From: Biostraticola tofi
GTDB taxonomy: Bacteria > Pseudomonadota > Gammaproteobacteria > Enterobacterales > Enterobacteriaceae
Length of the DNA: 64,000 bases
Direction: 5' to 3'
Assembly: GCF_004343195.1 (NCBI RefSeq)
Contig: NZ_SMCR01000004.1
Coordinates: 327,831-391,830, forward strand
Under the pieces are notes generated by a model. That model was not told the origin of the DNA. It saw only the letters and a list, made by a program, of their open reading frames with translations, and made no database searches. A program made the position numbers and the translations under genes. How positions within the stretch are numbered: position 1 is the first letter of the stretch; each line of letters begins with the position of its first letter. Shown one piece after another: positions 57,849-64,000 of this stretch.

Positions 57849-57884
57849 CTAGTGTAGATGAAGTTTTGTTTTTGGCAGGCTAAG

Positions 57885-59039
57885 TTATTTTAAACCAGCA
57901 GCGTCGCGCAGCAGTTCCGCTTTGTCGGTCTTTTCCCATGGGAAATGTTCACGACCAAAGTGGCCATAGGCCGCCGTTTCGCGATAAATCGGCTGCAGCA
58001 GATCCAGCATGGTGATGAGGCCATAAGGACGTAAATCAAAGAATTCACGTACCAGCTGGGTCAGCTTGTCGGTCGAGATCTTTTCAGTGCCGAACGTTTC
58101 GATGGTAATCGAAGTCGGTTCAGCCACGCCGATGGCGTAAGACACCTGAATTTCACAGCGATCGGCCAGGCCGGCGGCAACAATATTCTTAGCCACATAG
58201 CGGGCTGCATACGCAGCTGAACGGTCAACCTTGGACGGATCCTTGCCGGAGAACGCGCCGCCGCCGTGACGGGCCATGCCGCCGTATGTATCGACGATGA
58301 TTTTACGTCCGGTCAGGCCACAGTCGCCCATCGGGCCGCCGATGACAAACCGGCCGGTCGGGTTGATGAAGAATTTGGTACTGGCCGAGAGCCATTCAGC
58401 CGGCAGTACCGGTTTGATGATCTCTTCCATGACCGCTTCCTGCAGGGTGGTCAGAGAAACCTCTTCGGAATGCTGAGTAGATAGCACCACCGCGTCGATA
58501 CCGACGATTTTGCCATTGTCATAGGCAAAAGTGACCTGACTTTTGGCATCGGGACGCAGCCAGGGCAGGGTACCGTTTTTACGGACCTGTGACTGGCGCG
58601 CGACCAGGCGGTGAGCGTAAGTGATAGGGGCCGGCATCAGCACTTCTGTTTCATTGGTGGCGTAACCAAACATCAGTCCCTGGTCGCCGGCGCCTTGTTC
58701 CAAGGGATCAGCCCGGTCAACACCCTGGTTGATATCGGGTGATTGCTTGCCGATGGCGCTGAGTACGGCGCAGGAATTGGCATCAAAACCCATATCGGAA
58801 TGTATATAGCCAATCTCGCGAATGGTGTTGCGGGTCAGTTCTTCAATATCAACCCAGGCGCTGGTGGTGATTTCACCGCCGACTAACACCATACCGGTTT
58901 TGACATAGGTTTCGCAGGCAACACGCGCCTTGGGATCCTGGGCGAGGATGGCATCAAGCACCGCATCGGAAATCTGATCGGCGATTTTATCGGGATGCCC
59001 TTCTGACACCGACTCGGACGTAAATAAATGTTTGGCCAT
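57885..59039 (-). CDS. metK: S-adenosylmethionine synthase
   Basis: 384 residues, as E. coli. [52 protein letters not shown], and [26 protein letters not shown] are the three signatures. It makes SAM, which feeds methylation and, via decarboxylation, polyamine synthesis with the nearby spe genes. Confidence 0.98.
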   Translation of the reverse strand: MAKHLFTSESVSEGHPDKIADQISDAVLDAILAQDPKARVACETYVKTGMVLVGGEITTSAWVDIEELTRNTIREIGYIHSDMGFDANSCAVLSAIGKQSPDINQGVDRADPLEQGAGDQGLMFGYATNETEVLMPAPITYAHRLVARQSQVRKNGTLPWLRPDAKSQVTFAYDNGKIVGIDAVVLSTQHSEEVSLTTLQEAVMEEIIKPVLPAEWLSASTKFFINPTGRFVIGGPMGDCGLTGRKIIVDTYGGMARHGGGAFSGKDPSKVDRSAAYAARYVAKNIVAAGLADRCEIQVSYAIGVAEPTSITIETFGTEKISTDKLTQLVREFFDLRPYGLITMLDLLQPIYRETAAYGHFGREHFPWEKTDKAELLRDAAGLK

Positions 59040-59853
59040 GGCTTTTTTTACCTTAGTACGGGTTGCAAATGACTGCGTAGCGCTGGGGAGAGGGCATCAG
59101 TAAAACAGCGATGTTCTGATGATGACGTTACGCGTCATTGGACGTTCCCCGGAAAACGTGTTTAGCAGTAAAACAGTTAACCCGTATAGATGGATTAACT
59201 TCTGGATGGCTATTTTAAGGTACGCCGCTGACCGATTACCAGCGATTTTTAAGCTGAATTTTGTCAGCTTGTTAATCGGGTTACTCCGAAACTGCGATAA
59301 TCGCCGGTAAAATAACGGCCTGGGTGAATTTCATTTTGCTTTTTGCCAGGGTTGGCGGTATAAATCCGGCGCTGGCGAAGGGCAGCTCCATCGCCGCACA
59401 TTTACATCAGGTAACGCTTTTATCTGGCACACGATGCACACCGCGACAACGACGGTATTTCTGGAGGTGACGCAGTTAATGATCCGCAATCTACCGGCAC
59501 TGTCCAACCCCGTTGCTGGCCATGAGCGTCGCCTTTACGCCATTGCTCCCTCTGCCATCATCACTGTTTTTCGTCGACGTTTCCGCTCTGGCTGCGCCTG
59601 CCGGGATCCCCGGGCCGGCACCGCTTTATCAGCCTGCTGAAGGCGGTGGCCCAGGCCGTTCATCCGGCTCATTTATCCGGCTATTTTTCATCCCGTTCCA
59701 CGGAGTTCATCAAGGTGTTTTACAATTACTGTAATGATGTCGCGGGTAATGACCTTATCCCGCAGCGTTTTTTATTGACCCCCAACCTCCAGGTGTCGGG
59801 TACCGATAACCCGGTGAACAGGATCATCAACGTGAAATCAAGAGTGTGTCACC
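59040..59853. other. Long metK-speA divergent region
   Basis: These 814 bp hold promoters of metK and speA. GATGACGTTACGCGTCATTG near 59120 contains an inverted pair ATGACG/CGTCAT and another GACGTT, weakly like MetJ boxes (AGACGTCT). A plus-strand frame of about 71 codons (59646-59861) overlaps the start of speA and reads TEFIKVFYNYCNDVAGND; it has no known homologue and is not called. Confidence 0.4.
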
Positions 59854-61830
59854 ATGTCTGATGGTAACAACAAGCAGGGGCCGAGCCGAGCCGGACTCCA
59901 GGACAATATGCGTTCCATGCAGGAGGTAGCAATGAATGACAGCGATGCCAGCAAAATGCTGCAAACCTACAATGTCACCCATTGGGGCAATAACTACTAT
60001 GACGTCAATGAGCTGGGCCATATCAGCGTCTGCCCCGATCCTGACTATCCTGAGGCCCGAGTCGATCTGGCCGAACTGGTAAAGGAACGGCAGCGTGACG
60101 GTCAGCGGCTGCCGGCGCTGTTTTGCTTTCCGCAAATCCTTCAGCACCGGCTGCGCTCTATTAATGGCGCTTTCAAGCGCGCCCGCGAGTCGTTTGGCTA
60201 CCAGGGCGGCTATTTCCTGGTCTATCCGATCAAGGTAAACCAGCACCGCCGGGTGATTGAGTCGCTGGTGAACTCAGGCGAACCGCTGGGCCTGGAGGCC
60301 GGCTCCAAAGCCGAGCTGATGGCGGTGCTGGCTCATGCCGGCATGACCCGTACGGTGATTGTCTGTAATGGTTATAAAGATCGGGAATATATCCGCCTGG
60401 CGATGATAGGCGAAAAGCTCGGCCATAAAGTCTATCTGGTGATTGAAAAATTGACCGAGATAAAGCTGGTGCTGGAAGAGGCTGAACGTCTGAACGTGGT
60501 GCCGCGCCTGGGTGTACGTGCTCGTCTGGCCTCGCAAGGATCGGGTAAATGGCAGTCCAGCGGCGGTGAAAAATCCAAATTTGGCCTGGCGGCGGTTCAG
60601 GTGCTGCAACTGGTCGAACTGCTGCGCAGCAAAGGCCGTCTGGACAGTCTGCAACTGCTGCATTTCCATCTTGGATCGCAGTTGTCGAACATTCGCGATA
60701 TCGCCTCAGGGGTGCGTGAGTCGGCGCGCTTCTATGTGGAACTGCATAAGCTGGGCGTCAATATTGAATGCTTCGATGTCGGCGGCGGTCTGGGGGTCGA
60801 TTATGAAGGGACGCGTTCTCAGTCTGACTGTTCCGCCAACTATGGCTTGAACGAGTACGCCAACAATGTGATCTGGGGGATTGGCGACGCCTGTAATGAA
60901 TATGGCCTGCCGCATCCTACGGTCATTACTGAATCGGGCCGGGCGGTAACTGCGCACCACACCGTGCTGGTGTCTAACGTGATAGGCGTTGAGCGCAACG
61001 AGTTTACCGAGCCTCACCCGCCGGCTGAAGATGCGCCCCGCGCGCTGGAAAGCCTGTGGCAGACCTGGCAGGAAATGCAGGAACCGCTTAATCGCCGCTC
61101 CCTGCGCGAGTGGCTGCATGACAGCCAGATGGACCTGCACGATGTCCATACCCATTATACCCATGGCATGCTCGACCTGACGCAGCGCGCCTGGGCCGAA
61201 CAGCTGTATCTTAATATCTGCCAGCGGATCCAGACTCAGCTGGATCCGAGCAACCGCGCCCATCGGCCGATTATCGATGAACTTCAGGAGCGCATGGCTG
61301 ATAAGCTTTATGTGAACTTCTCCCTGTTCCAATCGATGCCGGATGCCTGGGGTATAGATCAGCTGTTCCCGGTGCTGCCGCTGGAGGGGCTCGACAAGCC
61401 GCCGGTCGGTCGCGCGGTACTACTGGACATTACCTGTGACTCGGACGGGACCATTGATCATTATGTCGATGGCGACGGCATTGCCGCCACCATGCCGATG
61501 CCGCCATACGATCCTGATAATCCGCCGGCGTTGGGCTTTTTCATGGTCGGCGCGTATCAGGAAATCCTCGGCAATATGCATAACCTGTTCGGTGATACCG
61601 CAACGGTGGATGTTTTTGTCTTCAAAGACGGCAGCATTGAAGTCAACGAATCAGACGAAGGCGATACGGTAGCGGACATGCTGCGCTATGTGCAGCTGGA
61701 TCCGGATGTGTTGCTGACGCGTTTCCGTGACCAGGTCAAGGAAACCGACCTGGACAGCGCATTGCAAACCGAGTTCCTCGAAGAGTTCGAGGCAGGTCTA
61801 TACGGTTATACCTACCTTGAAGATGAATAA
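59854..61830 (+). CDS. speA: Biosynthetic arginine decarboxylase
   Basis: 658 residues, as in E. coli. It makes agmatine from arginine with PLP and Mg. [18 protein letters not shown] holds the PLP lysine, [21 protein letters not shown] and [16 protein letters not shown] are alanine-racemase-fold blocks, and [15 protein letters not shown] holds the active-site Cys. A better Shine-Dalgarno (AGGAGG) precedes a second ATG at 59932, so a shorter start is possible. speB follows. Confidence 0.97.
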   Translation: MSDGNNKQGPSRAGLQDNMRSMQEVAMNDSDASKMLQTYNVTHWGNNYYDVNELGHISVCPDPDYPEARVDLAELVKERQRDGQRLPALFCFPQILQHRLRSINGAFKRARESFGYQGGYFLVYPIKVNQHRRVIESLVNSGEPLGLEAGSKAELMAVLAHAGMTRTVIVCNGYKDREYIRLAMIGEKLGHKVYLVIEKLTEIKLVLEEAERLNVVPRLGVRARLASQGSGKWQSSGGEKSKFGLAAVQVLQLVELLRSKGRLDSLQLLHFHLGSQLSNIRDIASGVRESARFYVELHKLGVNIECFDVGGGLGVDYEGTRSQSDCSANYGLNEYANNVIWGIGDACNEYGLPHPTVITESGRAVTAHHTVLVSNVIGVERNEFTEPHPPAEDAPRALESLWQTWQEMQEPLNRRSLREWLHDSQMDLHDVHTHYTHGMLDLTQRAWAEQLYLNICQRIQTQLDPSNRAHRPIIDELQERMADKLYVNFSLFQSMPDAWGIDQLFPVLPLEGLDKPPVGRAVLLDITCDSDGTIDHYVDGDGIAATMPMPPYDPDNPPALGFFMVGAYQEILGNMHNLFGDTATVDVFVFKDGSIEVNESDEGDTVADMLRYVQLDPDVLLTRFRDQVKETDLDSALQTEFLEEFEAGLYGYTYLEDE

Positions 61831-61846
61831 TAATGAAGGACAAACC

Positions 61847-62764
61847 ATGAACGCTACCCTGGCTAATAAATATGATAATTCGCTGGTGTCCAACGCCTTC
61901 GGATTTATGCGTTTTCCCTTGGAATTCAATCCTTACCAGAGCGATGCCGACTGGGTCATTACCGGTATTCCGTTTGATATGGCGACCTCAGGACGCTCCG
62001 GCAGCCGCCATGGCCCGGGCGCCATCCGCCAGATTTCGACCAACCTGGCCTGGGAAGGTAACCGTTGGCCGTGGGATTTTGACGTCCGCGAGCGTTTGAA
62101 CGTCGTTGACTGCGGCGATCTGGTCTATGATTTTGGCGACGCCCAGGACTTGACTGACAAGCTGCAGGCTCATGCGGAACAGCTGCTGGCCAGCGGTAAA
62201 CGCCTGCTGTCGTTCGGTGGCGACCATTATGTGACCCTGCCGCTGCTGCGCGCCCACGCCAAGCATTTTGGCAAGATGGCGCTGGTTCATTTTGATGCCC
62301 ACACCGATACCTATTCCAATGGCGCCAAATTTGACCATGGCACCATGTTCTATCATGCACCTAAAGAAGGCCTTATCGACCCGACCCGTTCGGTGCAGAT
62401 CGGTATCCGTACCGAGTATGATCGGGATAATGGTTTCAACGTACTGGATGCCGCTCAGGTCAATGATCGCAGCGTCGACGATATCCTGGCCCAAGTGCAG
62501 CAGATTGTCGGCGATATGCCGGTCTATCTGACGTTTGATATCGATTGCCTGGATCCGTCTGCCGCCCCCGGCACCGGCACCCCGGTTATCGGCGGCCTGA
62601 CCTCCGATCGCGCACTGAAACTGGTGCGTGGCCTGCAATCGTTAAATATCGTTGGTATGGATCTGGTGGAAGTGGCGCCAGCTTACGATCATGCCCAGAT
62701 CACGGCGCTGGCCGCCGCCACGCTGGCCCTGGAAATGCTGTATATCCAGGCAGCCAAGAAATAA
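61847..62764 (+). CDS. speB: Agmatinase
   Basis: 305 residues from the ATG at 61847. It hydrolyses agmatine to putrescine and urea. [27 protein letters not shown] and [18 protein letters not shown] supply the two-manganese ligands. It lies 16 bp after speA with Shine-Dalgarno GAAGGA, so the arginine-to-putrescine route is one operon. Confidence 0.97.
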   Translation: MNATLANKYDNSLVSNAFGFMRFPLEFNPYQSDADWVITGIPFDMATSGRSGSRHGPGAIRQISTNLAWEGNRWPWDFDVRERLNVVDCGDLVYDFGDAQDLTDKLQAHAEQLLASGKRLLSFGGDHYVTLPLLRAHAKHFGKMALVHFDAHTDTYSNGAKFDHGTMFYHAPKEGLIDPTRSVQIGIRTEYDRDNGFNVLDAAQVNDRSVDDILAQVQQIVGDMPVYLTFDIDCLDPSAAPGTGTPVIGGLTSDRALKLVRGLQSLNIVGMDLVEVAPAYDHAQITALAAATLALEMLYIQAAKK

Positions 62765-62796
62765 AGCCTGCAGTCTGACGCTGACGGCTGAAACAC

Positions 62797-62828
62797 AAAA
62801 GGGCGACATCATCGATGCCGCCCTTTTT
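62797..62828. terminator. Terminator between speB and loiP
   Basis: AAAAGGGCGACAT pairs with ATGCCGCCCTTTT (one mismatch), with A and T runs on either side, so it can act for both converging genes. Confidence 0.8.
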
Positions 62829-62843
62829 GATGCCGCCGGACAG

Positions 62844-63599
62844 TTACTTGCCTGAAGCGATCCGGTCCCGGATATGCTGGGCACGCGCTTCGGAAGGCGG
62901 GTGGGAATCAAACATGCTGCTCGACTTGCCCTTATCCAGGCTGGCCAGCTTCTCGAAGCTGGTCACCAGTGCCTGCGTGCTCAGACCGCGCTTTTTCAAT
63001 AAATCATATGAGTAATCATCGGCCTGGCTTTCCTGGCGCTGGGAGAACTGTGCGCCTACCAGGGCTTCACCCAAATCACCTAACTGGGACTGGGAAAGGG
63101 CTGCGGTAGCGCCGCCGACCGAGGTCGCGGCGGTGCGCGCGGCGGTCGTGGCATAGGCGACCTGCATCGCTTTACGGCTGTGGCCGAGCGCCACGTGGCC
63201 CATTTCATGGCCGAGCACCGCCTCGACTTCCTGGTCGGTCATCAAGTCCATCAGGCCGCTGTACACGCGGATGCAGCCGTTGGCCATTGCCCAGGCATTG
63301 ACATCTGAGGTCTGGTAGACCTTATAGTTGGCCGGGGTGCCTTCGATATTGTCGCCCAGGGCGGCGGAAATCTTTTTGAGCCGTGCCGCATAGGTACTGC
63401 TGTCAGGCGCTATCTTGGCCTCCTGGTCCATTTTGGCGCAGGATTCCACGCTCAGGGTTTTTACCTGCTCGTCGGATAAGGTGGCGGCCGAAAAGGCCTG
63501 GGTGCCTGATTGCATCAGGGCATTGGTATCCATATTCTGACAACCGGCCAACAAGGCCAGGGCAATCGCTCCGCCCAGAAGAGTGCAGCTCTTATTCAT
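62844..63599 (-). CDS. loiP: Metalloprotease LoiP (YggG), outer-membrane lipoprotein
   Basis: 251 residues. MNKSCTLLGGAIALALLAGC is a lipoprotein signal with Cys20. HEMGH (131-135) is the M48 zinc motif, with the third ligand in the ESQADDYSYDLL region. E. coli LoiP is induced at low osmolarity and lies beside speB and tktA as here. Confidence 0.95.
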   Translation of the reverse strand: MNKSCTLLGGAIALALLAGCQNMDTNALMQSGTQAFSAATLSDEQVKTLSVESCAKMDQEAKIAPDSSTYAARLKKISAALGDNIEGTPANYKVYQTSDVNAWAMANGCIRVYSGLMDLMTDQEVEAVLGHEMGHVALGHSRKAMQVAYATTAARTAATSVGGATAALSQSQLGDLGEALVGAQFSQRQESQADDYSYDLLKKRGLSTQALVTSFEKLASLDKGKSSSMFDSHPPSEARAQHIRDRIASGK

Positions 63600-63896
63600 T
63601 AATTAAATCCCTTTGAAATTGATTGTTGTAGTTTAGTTAAATAATGAGGCGCTGCAATGAATATGTCTGATTTTTGTCAGCCATAACAGGGGAAATGTCT
63701 GTAAATGTAAATCGATGCGTCCTTCAACTTGCCGAGTTCAGGGTATTTACACCTGATTTAGCGCTATTTACTGCATGTACAGCGTCCGTACAATCGGGGT
63801 ACATTTATCCGGTTCCTTTTACGCCGCTGCATGACCAGGCAGAATGCGTTCCTCTGACTGATTACCGGCGTTTTTTTATCCGATCGGAGTAAAAAC
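63600..63896. other. loiP-tktA divergent promoter region
   Basis: About 300 bp without genes. It holds the start regions for both genes; a CGGAGT Shine-Dalgarno precedes tktA. No operator was recognised. Confidence 0.5.
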
Positions 63897-64000
63897 ATGA
63901 CTTCCCGTAAAGTGCTTGCCAATGCCATCCGCGTCCTCAGTATGGATGCGGTGCAGAAAGCCAACTCCGGCCATCCCGGTGCCCCAATGGGCATGGCCGA
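63897..64000 (+). CDS. tktA: Transketolase 1, N-terminal part
   Basis: The frame starts [21 protein letters not shown] and continues [13 protein letters not shown] to the window end. The block with SGHPGAPMG is the start of the thiamine-diphosphate domain of transketolase. The rest lies past 64000. Place and sequence match E. coli tktA. Confidence 0.95.
   Translation, partial: MTSRKVLANAIRVLSMDAVQKANSGHPGAPMGMA

Noticed and set aside
59646..59861. 71-codon frame overlapping the speA start
   Set aside because: It looks mildly protein-like (TEFIKVFYNYCNDVAGND) but has no homologue known to me, no strong ribosome site and ends inside speA. Left out as a gene.

Overview
The right half (about 30.8-64 kb) is an enterobacterial chromosomal core in the familiar gene order speC, mltC, yggX, mutY, trmB, yggN, hemW, rdgB, yggU, yggT, proC, yggS, yggR ... 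ruvX, yqgE, gshB, rsmE, endA, sprT, galP, metK, speA, speB, loiP, tktA. Protein similarity to E. coli is high, but yggL (beside trmB) and nupG (beside mltC) are absent. A complete rhamnose regulon (rhaT, rhaR, rhaS, rhaBAD, rhaM) sits between yggR and ruvX, next to scraps of an alpha-galactosidase and a LacI-type regulator. The gene order, base composition and scattered gene remains suggest a member of Enterobacterales outside Escherichia, possibly a Sodalis-like or Pectobacteriaceae lineage. That placement is inference.

The left half (1 to about 30.8 kb) is a genomic island ending at the 3' end of a tRNA-Phe gene, with a P4-type integrase beside it. The far end of the island lies outside the window. 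From left to right it holds: a LysR end, IS3 and IS66 scraps and an amino-acid cluster (AlaX pseudogene, serine/threonine dehydratase, RidA, YheO/DauR-like regulator); a formaldehyde module (frmR, frmA, gfa) with its operator; a quinone/electrophile module (LysR, DoxX, glutathionyl-hydroquinone reductase, serine hydrolase); a Fic protein preceded by a 21-bp repeat array; a truncated H-NS-like protein; a RepL-like winged-helix protein with a coiled-coil partner; a type VI secretion toxin locus (adaptor-like protein, PAAR/S-pyocin/colicin-E3 RNase, immunity protein); two IS3-family elements; the broken start of a VirB conjugation operon (virB1, virB2, virB3-virB4 fusion) with TraR, DUF2857 and AlpA-like genes; an SDR/MFS pair with a large ATPase regulator; and the integrase.

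The modules look independent: detoxification (frm and quinone), interbacterial killing (PAAR-E3 with immunity), regulation of foreign DNA (the H-NS-like fragment) and relics of mobility (RepL-like, VirB, AlpA, integrase). IS insertion has cut the conjugation operon, so this copy is unlikely to transfer itself. In the core, polyamine genes (speC, speA, speB, metK) flank the window, and rhamnose uptake and catabolism form one regulon in which rhaT and rhaBAD share the same promoter layout.

The less usual signals are the exact 21-bp repeat array beside a decayed copy of the T6SS adaptor-like gene, the duplicated hairpin element upstream of the toxin locus, the H-NS-like protein without a DNA-binding domain, the SDR lacking its YxxxK pair, the 14-bp repeat between rhaT and rhaR, and the perfect 21-bp inverted repeat upstream of rhaT.
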